The notes under the pieces were generated by a model, which did not search any database, had not been told where the DNA came from, and saw only the letters and a program-made list of their open reading frames with translations. DNA of 35,567 nucleotides, taken from Myxococcota bacterium (GTDB lineage: Bacteria; Myxococcota_A; Polyangia; HGW-17). Below are positions 18,301 through 26,616 of the stretch, piece by piece. Made by a program: the position numbers and the translations under genes. The stretch covers positions 1-35,567 of the forward strand of contig JAHJMN010000213.1 in assembly GCA_018821305.1 (NCBI GenBank), read 5' to 3'. How positions within the stretch are numbered: position 1 is the stretch's first letter; each line of letters begins with the position of its first letter.

Positions 18301-18644
18301 TCAACTGAGCATGTTCCGTCCCCGCAGGGATCTGGGCAGTTCCCGCAATCATCAGGACAATTGGAGCATGTTTCATCGGTGTCGCATACGGAATTACCAC
18401 ATGTGCAGATTCCACAGTCTATCTGGCATGATGAGCAGTCTTCTGATTCTTCACAGTCACCGTTTCCGCAAACGGCAGGGCACTCTCCGCAGTCATCGGG
18501 GCAGGAAGAACAAGTTTCTCCGGATTCACATTTATTATTGCCGCATTCGGGAAGGCCTGTGATTCCGGTCCAAGTGCGGCCACAGGAATAAAACATTGCA
18601 GATGAGAAAATAAAAATTATAAATATATATCTAAAGTTAAACAT
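15348..18644 (-). CDS. giant lipoprotein of 43 six-cysteine repeats
   Basis: This 1098-residue protein has a hydrophobic start (1-20) with a loose lipobox before Cys21 (FYSC). From Cys34 to the last residue it is nothing but tandem repeats of 24-25 residues with the pattern CGDGxCxxxExCxxCPxDCGxC. I count 43 units by eye. Nearly all keep six cysteines, so roughly 255 residues, over a fifth of the protein, are Cys. Exceptions are unit 17 (CRDG), unit 23 (a three-residue insert), unit 30 (ends CENPLC) and the last unit, which loses one Cys and stops after DCL. Conserved Asp, Glu and Gly suggest small disulfide- or metal-stabilised modules in a long rod on the cell surface. GGAGAG precedes the ATG by about 5 nt. 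Function is unknown. It lies divergent from the secretin gene. Confidence 0.85.
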   Translation of the reverse strand: MFNFRYIFIIFIFSSAMFYSCGRTWTGITGLPECGNNKCESGETCSSCPDDCGECPAVCGNGDCEESEDCSSCQIDCGICTCGNSVCDTDETCSNCPDDCGNCPDPCGDGTCSVDESCYSCPIDCGNCPDCGNGICDAGESCLSCPVDCGTCPEICGDGNCNNTEDCSNCPDDCGGCPDTCGDNTCSGNETCSNCPRDCGVCPGCGDGNCSGEETCSNCITDCGTCPDTCGDGVCGPSENCSDCNTDCGNCSGYCGDGTCSPLENCLSCSTDCGNCQLCGNGTCDTSENCTNCNTDCGFCPDICGDNICGQTEDCSDCPVDCGNCPAFCGNGRCETTEDCSTCPDDCGICPDCGDGTCSNDENCYSCPVDCGNCSGICGDGICEPIESCLSCVTDCGYCTEICGDGVCSPLESCLTCSDDCGLCPDSCRDGICGPSETCASCPDDCGICANCGNGICEASETCSMCPGDCGYCPPRCGDGVCNASESCVTCTSDCGNCNFTCGDGICSNSESCSSCSWDCGNCPDVCGDGKCGSTESCAACPADCGSCGDVCGDRICGLSENCATCPGDCGVCDHYCGDSVCDTSGTPSENCNTCPLDCGSCASCGDGQCSGVETCNSCPQDCGTCDSVCGNFICELEESCLSCPEDCGDCSSTCGDGICEGSIETCKSCPADCGTCPARCGNLICENGEACSSCPLDCGPCAPLCGDGICDFAESCSSCPDDCGSCPSICGNLICEEGESCSSCRGDCGICPGCGDETCSETENCRTCPEDCENPLCSDSCGDGYCTGAESCENCPADCGTCKLCGDGVCSFGENCLNCKADCGYCPASCGDGICSYSESCSSCSADCGICTPVCGDGYCNGSENCSSCIADCGYCPECGDDTCDAGESCISCPWDCGFCEDTCGDGLCGRTENCQICEDDCGICTDVCGDGICGYTETCSSCEDDCGECPDYCGDQRCGPAEDCKRCSKDCGTCPAACGDGICSRKETCLSCPGDCGTCPACGDGLCKSPENCVLCPADCGFCADVCGDGYCGLTESCETCTMDCGNCGDVCGDGQCGPAESCISCPEDCNTCSEVCGDGQCNSPETEISCPKDCL
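15351..18545 (-). repeat. coding tandem repeat array, 43 units of about 72-75 bp
   Basis: The DNA of the giant Cys-rich gene is a diverged direct-repeat array with a unit of 72 or 75 bp. Units differ at many third positions and at the variable residues, so the array is old rather than recently expanded. Because of the biased composition, other frames on both strands also stay open over hundreds of bases; these are shadows. Confidence 0.85.
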
Positions 18645-18909
18645 CTTAACTCTCCACCCGTTAATCTATATCGGTCATTTCTGTGAGGATATTAATTTGT
18701 ATTTAAGCCCATTGCGGGAAAAGAGCAGATCTACATATGTTCTTCAACTCAATCCTGAGGTAATGATTTGAAACTGACGGCCTTTTAGAGTGTAAATATT
18801 TATTCCACAAATCAAATTTTTATTGTAAAGTACATGCTACCGTATTTTCTTCCTTGACCTGACTCAGTCATATTGGCAGACTCATGTACGGTAAACAGGA
18901 GAAGAGAAA
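18645..18909. promoter_or_regulatory. divergent control region with a TGACTCAGTCA palindrome
   Basis: These 265 bp separate two divergent starts, so both promoters must lie here or overlap. On the plus strand TTGACC (18854-18859) could be a -35 box, but no good -10 follows. It is directly followed by the perfect palindrome TGACTCAGTCA (18860-18870), a possible operator. AGGAG precedes the secretin GTG start. The rest is AT-rich with nothing I recognise. Confidence 0.35.
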
Positions 18910-20340
18910 GTGAAAGCATTATTTTCAACCGCAAAACTTTTTTTGATCAGCGCTATTCTGCTTACGGTTTCAATAGCTTCCGCCCAGCAGATCAGCCAGA
19001 CCATTTCCCTCACTGGAGGCCAAAGCGAAACAATTCGTTTTGATGGTAAGATCACCGGGGCCATCCGGATACTCGATCCCAAAGTCGCCGATGTCGTTAG
19101 TGCCACTACAAATTCGGTTACTGTAGTCGGTATCGGAGCGGGTACGACAGACTTGTATGTAAACGTCGGAAAAGAAAGAGTTCGTATCAGAATCGACGTT
19201 GTGAGTGGAAAAGTCGGTCCTCGAGTACGTTCAGTGCAGGGGTTCCTGGACAAAATCGAAGGTGTTTATGTAAAGCCCGTTAGTGAAAAAATCGTCATTG
19301 ATGGTAATGTTTACACTGCTGCGGATTATTCCAGAGTAATGAAAGCTGTTGACTTATTCGGTAAAGACGTTGTTAACTATACAAAATATCGTCCAAGTGC
19401 CGTGGAAGAAATCAACAAAACCCTTCAGGCTGCTGGCATGACCACAGTAAAAGCAACTCTTGTAGCTGGTGCAGTTTTTATTGAGGGCGCTGTTGGTTCC
19501 AAGGGCGAAATGGAAAAACTGAAGGCTATTATTGATGCAATGCATCTAAAAGTTAACAACCTTGTTTCCATGGGTGAAGGCGCTCAGGTTCAGGTTAAAG
19601 TTCGTTTTATGGAAGTCAGTTCATCAAATCTTGTGAACTTTGGGCTTCAACTTCCCGATGCCCTCGTTCTCAGCGGTGAATTTACCGGAAACGTTCCAAT
19701 TAAAGGACCCGGTCAGACAACCATGGGATTTTCCCTTAAAAGCCCTGAAGCACTTCTGAGTTTCAAACTCAATCTTCTGTTCAAGCAAGGCTATGCTAGA
19801 ATTTTAGCTGAACCAAAACTCGTATGTGGTAGTGGTGGCAAAGCTAAACTTATGGTTGGTGGCGAAGTTCCAATTCCACTTATCACCCAGACGACAGTCG
19901 CCGTTGAGTGGAAGCAGTTTGGTATCATGCTTGAACTTCAGCCTGTTGCTAACAGCCGTGGTAACATTACCTTAACTCTGAAAACAGAAGTTTCTGATAT
20001 TGACTGGTCTTTGGCAGTTATGGGTTATCCAGGATTCAGAAAACGAAAAGTTGAAACTGTTGTTACCATGAAAGACGGTTCAACACTTATTATCAGTGGT
20101 CTTTATAAAAACAATCGTTCCAAAAACGTCAGGAAATTCCCTCTTCTCGGTCACATCCCAATTCTCGGTGAACTTTTCAAATCTCGTGACTATAATGAAG
20201 AAAAATCTTCTCTTGCAATAATGCTTACCCCCACGGTAGTACATTCAGAACAACTGAAAATGAAGGAATCTATTCAACTTGTTGAAAGTAAATTCCTTGA
20301 TTTCAATAAGTACCTTTATTGGGATTTATTCCTTGAATAA
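18910..20340 (+). CDS. cpaC: secretin of a Tad/type II-like system (CpaC/RcpA-like)
   Basis: This 476-residue outer-membrane channel protein has a clear signal peptide cut near SIASA (25/26). The N-terminal pilus-secretin domain (about 26-100) contains GGQSETIRFDGKITGAIRI and VGIGAGTTDLYV. A middle ring-building domain (about 105-225) precedes the secretin domain (about 235-455). The latter holds ARILAEPKLVCGSGGKAKLM and GGEVPIP, the CpaC version of the family signature, then KQFGIMLELQP and LIISGLYKN, followed by PLLGHIPILGELFKSRDY. The start is GTG, with AGGAGA about 7-8 nt upstream. It leads a four-gene run with the FHA-CpaF ATPase, which supports a Tad-type assembly. A TadB/TadC platform, pilin and prepilin peptidase are not visible nearby. 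Confidence 0.87.
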   Translation: MKALFSTAKLFLISAILLTVSIASAQQISQTISLTGGQSETIRFDGKITGAIRILDPKVADVVSATTNSVTVVGIGAGTTDLYVNVGKERVRIRIDVVSGKVGPRVRSVQGFLDKIEGVYVKPVSEKIVIDGNVYTAADYSRVMKAVDLFGKDVVNYTKYRPSAVEEINKTLQAAGMTTVKATLVAGAVFIEGAVGSKGEMEKLKAIIDAMHLKVNNLVSMGEGAQVQVKVRFMEVSSSNLVNFGLQLPDALVLSGEFTGNVPIKGPGQTTMGFSLKSPEALLSFKLNLLFKQGYARILAEPKLVCGSGGKAKLMVGGEVPIPLITQTTVAVEWKQFGIMLELQPVANSRGNITLTLKTEVSDIDWSLAVMGYPGFRKRKVETVVTMKDGSTLIISGLYKNNRSKNVRKFPLLGHIPILGELFKSRDYNEEKSSLAIMLTPTVVHSEQLKMKESIQLVESKFLDFNKYLYWDLFLE

Positions 20341-20415
20341 AGTCAATGTGAATATTTTCGTGGAGTTATGTTTAACTTAACTGCATCCACTTGAGTAGAC
20401 AGGAGATATCACTCA

Positions 20416-22827
20416 ATGATCACTGTTATAGTAACGGAAAAAGGCGGCGAGCCCCGAAGATTGACTTTTGATGACAATATTGGTGAACTGAAAATCGGTA
20501 GAGTTCAAGGCAATGAGATTATTCTTCCGAAAACCAATGTTTCAAAAATGCACGCAAAAATAGTTGTTCGCAATGGCGAGTTTACGATTTTTGATAATCA
20601 ATCTACAAACGGAACCTATGTTGATGGTCGCAGGATTACGGCTCCAAAACAGATTACTGGTGCCAATAAAGTATTCATTGGCGAATTCATGATTTATATA
20701 GAAGATGGCTCAGGAATTCCACACAGTATGGATGACATGCCGGCGACAGGTGCTCCTCCTCCGCGTCAGGCTCCTCCTCCACCCCCGGCAGGTGGAAGAC
20801 CTCCTCAGAGAAATGCCCCGCCTCCGCCTCCCATTAGAGGTGGAGCTTCAGATCTGGATGATGATCTTTTCCCTGCGATGGATGATGGCTTCGGGAGTGC
20901 TCCTCCTCCTCCGAGAAGTAGACCGGCACCTCCTCCAGCAGGTGGTTTTGATGATGATCTTTTCGGAAATGACGACCTTGGTCTGGATGCTCCCCCGGCG
21001 CGACCAGCTCCCGGTGGCCCACCACCTCGTCGTCCAGCCCCGACACCGATACAGCAGTCACCACTTCTTGATGATGACCTTGGTCTGGATGCTCCAGCAC
21101 CTACCAGACCTGCTCCCCCGGCGCGACCAGCTCCCGGCGGCCCACCACCTCGTCGTCCAGCTCCTCCTGCTCTTGAGGATGATCTTGGTCTTGAAGAACC
21201 GGCGTATCAAGCACCGGCTCCTCCGGCAAGACAGGCACCACCACCAGCTCAGGCAGCTCCGCCACCAGCATATCAAGCACCGGCTCCACAAGCGGCTCCA
21301 CCACCGGCGTATCAGCAGCCCTACCAGCAGCAGCAAGCATATCAAGCTCCCCCTGCAGCTCAGGCAGCTCCACCACCGGCGTATCAGGCTCCTCCACCAG
21401 CTCAGGCAGCTCCGCCACCGGCGTATCAGGCTCCTCCTGCAGCTCAGGCAGCTCCGCCTCAACACCAGCATGCCCCGGCTCAGCCCAAACAGGCTCCGAA
21501 ACCCAGTGGTGGGCCTGCGAAAAATAAAAAAGGTGGAATTGATCCTAAACTTGAAAAGATTTCTCTGGTTCAGAAGAAAATCCATGATCGATTGATCGAA
21601 AAAATGGATCTCCGACGAATGAATCTGGACGAAATTCCCGAAGAGGAACTATGGGATCGCACTGATGCCATTATCTGTGAAATAGTCGATCAAATGGCCA
21701 GCGCCGGCGAGCTTCCCAGCTTTGTAGATCAGGATGAACTTATTAAAGACGTCCTGAATGAAGCTCTTGGTCTTGGTCCTCTACAGGATTTCCTTGAGGA
21801 TGACTCTATTTCAGAAATTATGGTCAACCATTCAACCCAGATTTACGTTGAACGAAGTGGTAAATTGACTCTGAGTGAGAAAATTTTCTCTTCTGATCAG
21901 GCTGTATTGGGCGTTATCGAACGCATCGTTGCTCCCATTGGTCGCCGCATTGACGAAAGTTCTCCTTTAGTTGATGCTCGACTCAAAGATGGCTCCCGTG
22001 TTAACGCTATTATTCCGCCTCTTGCTCTCAAAGGTCCTTGTATTACTATTCGTAAGTTCAAGAGGGACGTACTTGGGATTGACGAACTTATTAAGTTCAA
22101 TACTCTCACACGAGGCATGGGCGATTTCATTAAAATGTGTGTTATCGCCAGAAAAAATATTATTATTTCCGGTGGTACTGGTTCCGGTAAAACTACTACC
22201 CTGAACATTATTTCAAACTTCATACCTGAGGGCGAGCGAATCATTACCATTGAAGACGCCGCTGAACTCCAGATACAGAAACTTCACTGGATTCAGTTAG
22301 AATCCCGGCCTCCAAACATTGAAGGCAAGGGCGCAATAACAATTCGCGAACTTATGAAGAACACTCTTCGTATGAGACCAGACCGAATTGTCGTCGGCGA
22401 GTGCCGTGGTGGTGAGGCTCTGGACATGCTTCAGGCAATGAACACTGGTCACGATGGGTCATTAACAACCATCCATGCCAATACTCCGCGTGACGTTCTT
22501 TCCCGTCTTGAAACCATGGTTTTGATGAGTGGTATGGATTTACCTGTTCGAGCCATTCGAGAGCAGATTGCAAGTGCCGTTGATATTATTGTTCAGCAGA
22601 CACGTTACAGTGATGGTTCCAGAAAGATTACATATATTACTGAAGTTACCGGTATGGAAGGAGAAATTATCACAATGCAGGATATTTTCAACTTCCGTCA
22701 AGAAGGCTACGATGCTGAAAATAAAGTTCTTGGCAAGTATGTCGCAACCGGTTTCATGCCAAAATTCTACGACGATCTTCGCAGAAAGGGCATACCAGTA
22801 GATATGAGCATCTTCAGAGAACAGTAA
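20416..22827 (+). CDS. cpaF: FHA domain fused to CpaF/TadA-type secretion ATPase
   Basis: This 803-residue fusion has three parts. Residues 1-97 form a canonical FHA domain: GR (28-29), Ser43 and His46, STNGTYVDG (63-71), so phosphothreonine binding is expected. Residues about 105-375 are a Pro/Ala/Gln linker with AYQAPPPA-type repeats and four short acidic words of the DDDLF or DDLGLD type (near 148, 178, 219 and 254). From about 375 to the end it is a VirB11/CpaF ATPase with Walker [10 protein letters not shown] (about 585-593), Walker B RIVVGE (about 657-662) and the [12 protein letters not shown] His box (about 679-690). It should power secretion or pilus assembly through the upstream secretin. 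AGGAG lies about 10 nt before the ATG; the gap to the secretin gene is 75 bp. The FHA domain suggests kinase control of the motor. Confidence 0.92.
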   Translation: MITVIVTEKGGEPRRLTFDDNIGELKIGRVQGNEIILPKTNVSKMHAKIVVRNGEFTIFDNQSTNGTYVDGRRITAPKQITGANKVFIGEFMIYIEDGSGIPHSMDDMPATGAPPPRQAPPPPPAGGRPPQRNAPPPPPIRGGASDLDDDLFPAMDDGFGSAPPPPRSRPAPPPAGGFDDDLFGNDDLGLDAPPARPAPGGPPPRRPAPTPIQQSPLLDDDLGLDAPAPTRPAPPARPAPGGPPPRRPAPPALEDDLGLEEPAYQAPAPPARQAPPPAQAAPPPAYQAPAPQAAPPPAYQQPYQQQQAYQAPPAAQAAPPPAYQAPPPAQAAPPPAYQAPPAAQAAPPQHQHAPAQPKQAPKPSGGPAKNKKGGIDPKLEKISLVQKKIHDRLIEKMDLRRMNLDEIPEEELWDRTDAIICEIVDQMASAGELPSFVDQDELIKDVLNEALGLGPLQDFLEDDSISEIMVNHSTQIYVERSGKLTLSEKIFSSDQAVLGVIERIVAPIGRRIDESSPLVDARLKDGSRVNAIIPPLALKGPCITIRKFKRDVLGIDELIKFNTLTRGMGDFIKMCVIARKNIIISGGTGSGKTTTLNIISNFIPEGERIITIEDAAELQIQKLHWIQLESRPPNIEGKGAITIRELMKNTLRMRPDRIVVGECRGGEALDMLQAMNTGHDGSLTTIHANTPRDVLSRLETMVLMSGMDLPVRAIREQIASAVDIIVQQTRYSDGSRKITYITEVTGMEGEIITMQDIFNFRQEGYDAENKVLGKYVATGFMPKFYDDLRRKGIPVDMSIFREQ
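20740..21500 (+). repeat. Pro/Ala-rich linker repeats in the ATPase gene
   Basis: The DNA for the linker contains repeated blocks. GACCTTGGTCTGGATGCTCC occurs at about 20977 and 21076, each followed by matching codons for a Pro-Ala-rich run ending at ArgArgProAla. From about 21200 CAGGCAGCTCCGCCACC-like units follow. The similarity extends to silent positions, so it reflects recent internal duplication, and the linker length probably varies between strains. Confidence 0.6.
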
Positions 22828-22860
22828 TTATCCAGTGTTATCTGGAGAAGGTGGACGCAT

Positions 22861-25071
22861 TTGTGGTATGTTATTGTTTATGATGTAAATGGAGTTGAGT
22901 ATGGTCGTGTTCCTCTTTCTGGAGATCAAACTGTATATCTCGGGAGCGACCCATCCAATAACCTTATTATAAGCGATCTGTCACTACCTCCTCAAGCAGC
23001 GTTTTTCTATCTTGCGGATGGATATCCGGTGCTTGATGATGGTGGCACAAGTGTAGCAATTGTAGATGGATATCCGATTACGCAAGCCGCTTATGTTACG
23101 GCGGAAAGTCAGATATTTATTGGTTCCTGGGCTGTTTATGTATATTACGACGATCAAGCAGCAGCAGTAATTCCACCGTATTCCGGATATGATGACCCAC
23201 TTCCACCACCTCCTCCTCCGGGGGAGGAATTTACACCTTATCAGGAAGGTCATATCAGTGATCCCGGGCTTGGTTACGGGGCGCCAATTCCTTCTGAGCA
23301 ACCAGTGGAAGGTGCCTACGATCCTGCAGCCTATGCCGGATATGATGCACCTCCTCAGGCTGCAAGTATTCAGTTAGGAACTGATGCGGTTCAACTTAAA
23401 GTAAACAAACATCTCAAACTGATTGCACGGGAAGGTTATCTCGACGGCCGTGAATTTGTGCTCGCCTACGATGGATTTTTTGACATTGGCAGGGCTGGAG
23501 ATGTGGAAATAGTAATAGATGACCCATCGGTTTCACGTGTACATGCACGACTTAAACTGGAAGAGGGTGGTACGCTCCTCATTCAGGATCTGCGATCAAC
23601 AAACGGTACATTTATAAATGGAGTGGAATGCAAACGAGACGTTGCCTCTGTAGGTGACAGGATACGAATAGGTGAAATTCCCCTTTTATTGACCACATTT
23701 GATCATGGTGCAGATGGTGAGAAAAAAGCAATAGATTTTAAGGCTTTATTTAAATCAAAATATGCAATTATCGCTCTCACATCCATTTTCTTCCTGATTG
23801 CTGGTTCCATGGTTTTGTCTCTTGCAAGGAAAAATCGACCAAAAAAAGAAAAGACCGCTCTGGTAAAAGAGGATTTTCAGGAGAGTTTGAAAATTCAGGT
23901 TGCCAGGTTGAAATCTGAAGCAAAAGACAACATGCGAGTGGATAAATGGGATGGTGCAATCTCAAAACTCAAAAATGCTCTTGCTCTTGCTCCTGATGAC
24001 AAAGCTATTAAAGAAGATCTGGCATATGCTTCTTTTGAACGCACCAATTACAGGATATTCCAGAATGCTCTTGGGGCGAAAAACCGCATGAAGCATGAAG
24101 ATCGTATTAAAGCCCTTGAGCTTTTCCGGCAGATCGATCCTAAAAGTCAATACCATCGCACGGATATGGCTCCAATTATAATGGATCTCAAAAAGGACCT
24201 GGCCCGCCATTATCGTGATGATGGGATTGCTCAGTACAAAGCATATTACTACGATAAAGCCCACGAAGCTTTGTGTCACTATTTTGAGCTGGATAGCCAA
24301 CTTGATGATATACGAATGGAACAAAAAATCCGACTTGATCTGAAAGATACAGAGCGGCGGATTAAATACAAAAAGAATTTCCATGCCTGTAAAGCAAAAC
24401 GGTTTCTGGAAGAAAGAGTTGCCATTGCAGATATCTGGGCGAAAGAAGCAAAGAAGGCGATTTCAGAGAAATATCCAAAAGGGATCGACGAAATCATAGT
24501 AGTTTATTTTACTGGAAATCCAAAGGACGCTATTTTAAGGCTTACGGAGCTCACAAAAACATATCATGGGCGGAAGAAATTTTCCAAACATATGGGGCTT
24601 ATCAATGATTTGATCAATCAGTTCCAGAGTATTATTCAGGGATACGAAAGCGGCGAGACTCGAATCGCAAATAAAGATATTGAAGGTGCAAAAACTGAAT
24701 ACAATACTGTTCTAAATATTGATAAACAGATCATTCCAGGAAAATTCAAGTCCAGATATGCTAAAAACATTGCTAATCGTCTGGCCTCTGTCTTCTACGC
24801 CGAAGGTAAGAAAAATCTTGACTTAATGCGTTTTGAGGATGCATTCGAACAGTTTAAAAAGGGTCTGGATATGGATCCTGATGACACCACAGAACTCAGA
24901 GACGGTATCAAGCGACTTGAAGAACGCGCCACCGAACTTCTGGCAGATGCTGAGAATCTTAAACAGGGTGGAAACAATGAGCAGGCAAATAAAATTCTGA
25001 ACAGAATTCTCAAAATGACTACCCCCAAAAGTGGCACTCATGTCAAGGCCCAGAAGCTTCTTGTCAAGTAA
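22861..25071 (+). CDS. FHA - membrane helix - TPR protein
   Basis: This 736-residue protein begins with a degenerate FHA-like domain (1-97: GSD in place of GR, no STNG). A Pro-rich spacer (about 103-170) leads to a canonical FHA domain (about 185-280: GR 210-211, Ser225 and His228, STNGTFING 246-254). One membrane helix follows (about 300-322), then a helical C-terminal half with TPR-like pairs (for example WDGAISKLKNALALAPDDKA near 363-382 and FEDAFEQFKKGLDMDPDD near 658-675). The FHA domains are thus cytoplasmic and the TPR part periplasmic, fitting a signal-coupled scaffold of the secretion complex; Tad loci normally include a TPR protein, TadD. The start I chose is TTG at 22861, with GGAGAAGGTGG upstream. 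It ends 32 bp inside the next gene. Confidence 0.85.
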   Translation: MWYVIVYDVNGVEYGRVPLSGDQTVYLGSDPSNNLIISDLSLPPQAAFFYLADGYPVLDDGGTSVAIVDGYPITQAAYVTAESQIFIGSWAVYVYYDDQAAAVIPPYSGYDDPLPPPPPPGEEFTPYQEGHISDPGLGYGAPIPSEQPVEGAYDPAAYAGYDAPPQAASIQLGTDAVQLKVNKHLKLIAREGYLDGREFVLAYDGFFDIGRAGDVEIVIDDPSVSRVHARLKLEEGGTLLIQDLRSTNGTFINGVECKRDVASVGDRIRIGEIPLLLTTFDHGADGEKKAIDFKALFKSKYAIIALTSIFFLIAGSMVLSLARKNRPKKEKTALVKEDFQESLKIQVARLKSEAKDNMRVDKWDGAISKLKNALALAPDDKAIKEDLAYASFERTNYRIFQNALGAKNRMKHEDRIKALELFRQIDPKSQYHRTDMAPIIMDLKKDLARHYRDDGIAQYKAYYYDKAHEALCHYFELDSQLDDIRMEQKIRLDLKDTERRIKYKKNFHACKAKRFLEERVAIADIWAKEAKKAISEKYPKGIDEIIVVYFTGNPKDAILRLTELTKTYHGRKKFSKHMGLINDLINQFQSIIQGYESGETRIANKDIEGAKTEYNTVLNIDKQIIPGKFKSRYAKNIANRLASVFYAEGKKNLDLMRFEDAFEQFKKGLDMDPDDTTELRDGIKRLEERATELLADAENLKQGGNNEQANKILNRILKMTTPKSGTHVKAQKLLVK

Positions 25072-26494
25072 AAACTCAATAATTCCAATCTTGTGTATTC
25101 TGCAGTTTGTTTCCTGTAAAGAACCATATTCCCTTAATAGTTTTACTTTTACAAATCAACTACCGGTTATAGAAATCAAAATACCTGCTACTTCTGTAGT
25201 AAGCATACAGGTAAATTCAATTAAGGTTTCCTGGACTGGAAGAGTGCTGACGGGCAATGCTGAAATAAGCGTGTCGAGTTTAAATAAAAACTCAAACAAA
25301 GTAAGTTTATTTCCTGGGCGAAATATAGTATTTGATAAAATCACAAATTTAAAGGGCGAAACTTTAAAAACAAAGTCAATAACAGATGTTTCCCTTGAGA
25401 AAAACAGTAAGTTTAAGCTGTATTTCACTTTGAAACATGGTGTTTCCCTTGATGGAAAAACTGCATTTTTTTCTGGTTCCAGGTTTTTTCAGGAAGGGCG
25501 GTTTCAGAATCTGGTAGTAAAGGGCACTGTGAATACTGAAGTTCGACACCATTCTCCCTGGAAACCACTGAAGTCAATGATTTCAATTGAAGATGGTTTC
25601 TGGAGTACTTTTGCCACGTATCAGGAAGACATGAAAATCTTGACTTTAAGCAATTTTATTTTAAAGACAACGGATTCAAGTGCTGATGCTTTATTATTTT
25701 TAAAGGATTTTTTCGATAATTCAATTGGTGTTTCCCTTGTGGGAAAAAACAAATTGGAATTGACTGTTATCCGCTCGCTAAGTGGCTTACCAGTTATTCT
25801 CAATGAAAATACCATCGTAGTGTCTTCATCTAAAAACCCCTGTGTACTGCTTGCTTCCTGGCTTGCATCTAATAGTCCATGTAGAAACAATTTAAAAATG
25901 TGTCATACCGGAGTTTTCCTCGCATTAGCTGCGGCAAATATGGAAAAAATAGGAATAAAGGGTACCCATAAATGCTTTACTGGATTGAAAAAACAGTATC
26001 TCAGCGATTTGGAACATAAAAGAGATTCAACTGGCACTTCATACAAGTGTGGTCTTTTAACAGCCAATATTTTTTCGAAATATGTCAATGTGGGCCAGAC
26101 GGTGCCCGATCCTTGCAGGCCATATGAGTCTTTATCAAAGGAAATAAAAACCAGTAAGTATATTAATCCATTGTTTTTTGAAGATGCTTTTTTTAAATTA
26201 CGGATTTATAAAGTCAGACTAAGCCAGAAGGATATTTTTGTCCAGATTGAAAATAAAGGAAAAATCCGATGGTATTCAACCATCTCATTGCGTGTGAAGG
26301 ATTCGATTATAAAAAAAATCTTTTTAGCTCCACCACCCGGTCAGATGGAGGAATTCAAGTTTGAAAACGTAACTGGGGTCAGGGATATGGAGCTTGATGC
26401 GGAAAATACAAGTCTTCTTCTTCCGGCGGGATGGGATTTAACGGGACCCCCTGTAAAGACCGAGGTAAGAATCAATGATGCACCGGATATCTAA
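25040..26494 (+). CDS. lipoprotein of unknown function, coupled to the FHA-TPR gene
   Basis: This 484-residue protein starts at the ATG at 25040, inside the end of the upstream gene, so translation is likely coupled; no ribosome site stands out. Residues 1-25 form a signal with a basic start (MSRPR) and a hydrophobic core, cut before Cys26 (FVSC). I do not recognise a domain. The first 230 mature residues are rich in beta-prone, Ser/Val/Lys segments. A middle region (about 275-370) carries eight cysteines within about 100 residues, suggesting a disulfide-bonded module. A Pro-rich turn (APPPGQMEEF) sits near residue 433. Position at the end of the secretin/ATPase/TPR run suggests an outer-membrane partner of the secretin, such as a pilotin or plug, by context alone. 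Confidence 0.7.
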   Translation: MSRPRSFLSSKNSIIPILCILQFVSCKEPYSLNSFTFTNQLPVIEIKIPATSVVSIQVNSIKVSWTGRVLTGNAEISVSSLNKNSNKVSLFPGRNIVFDKITNLKGETLKTKSITDVSLEKNSKFKLYFTLKHGVSLDGKTAFFSGSRFFQEGRFQNLVVKGTVNTEVRHHSPWKPLKSMISIEDGFWSTFATYQEDMKILTLSNFILKTTDSSADALLFLKDFFDNSIGVSLVGKNKLELTVIRSLSGLPVILNENTIVVSSSKNPCVLLASWLASNSPCRNNLKMCHTGVFLALAAANMEKIGIKGTHKCFTGLKKQYLSDLEHKRDSTGTSYKCGLLTANIFSKYVNVGQTVPDPCRPYESLSKEIKTSKYINPLFFEDAFFKLRIYKVRLSQKDIFVQIENKGKIRWYSTISLRVKDSIIKKIFLAPPPGQMEEFKFENVTGVRDMELDAENTSLLLPAGWDLTGPPVKTEVRINDAPDI

Positions 26495-26559
26495 AGAAAT
26501 TTTAACCTGGATTTAATATTCTTCCTGGAGTGGAAACCCGCCTGAGCCATAAGAAACAA

Positions 26560-26590
26560 AATATTTGCATAGTAAATGCAATATTTTTTT
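26560..26590 (+). terminator. factor-independent terminator of the secretin operon
   Basis: ATATTTGCAT (26561-26570) can pair with ATGCAATAT (26576-26584), with one bulged T and a short AGTAA loop, and is followed by seven T residues up to 26590. It lies 66 bp after the lipoprotein stop and just before a promoter, marking an operon boundary. Confidence 0.65.
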
Positions 26591-26616
26591 GAAATGAAAT
26601 ACTTTTTAGTTATAAT
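26589..26616 (+). promoter_or_regulatory. sigma-70-type promoter of the DUF4388 gene
   Basis: TTGAAA (26589-26594) and a consensus TATAAT (26611-26616) are separated by 16 bp. The promoter lies directly after the terminator T-run and 55 bp before the DUF4388 start, so that gene is probably transcribed on its own. Confidence 0.6.

Noticed and set aside
15351-18545. Regular repeats suggesting a CRISPR array
   Set aside because: The unit is 72-75 bp, diverged, in frame and encodes conserved cysteines; there are no constant repeats with unique spacers and no cas genes.
15396-18591. Several long plus-strand and alternate minus-strand frames, rich in Pro/Ser/Gln or Val/Ala, across the Cys-rich gene
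   Set aside because: They follow the 72-75 bp repeat period of the real gene, lack ribosome sites and make low-complexity products; the cysteine frame has the lipoprotein signal.
18871-18890. A sigma-54-like TTGGCA word before the secretin gene
   Set aside because: The -12 part at the required spacing does not read TTGC, so the match is only half of the consensus.
20705-21595. A 296-codon frame overlapping the ATPase linker, and minus-strand frames there
   Set aside because: They arise from the repetitive Pro/Ala codons. The FHA-CpaF frame continues through with domains on both sides.
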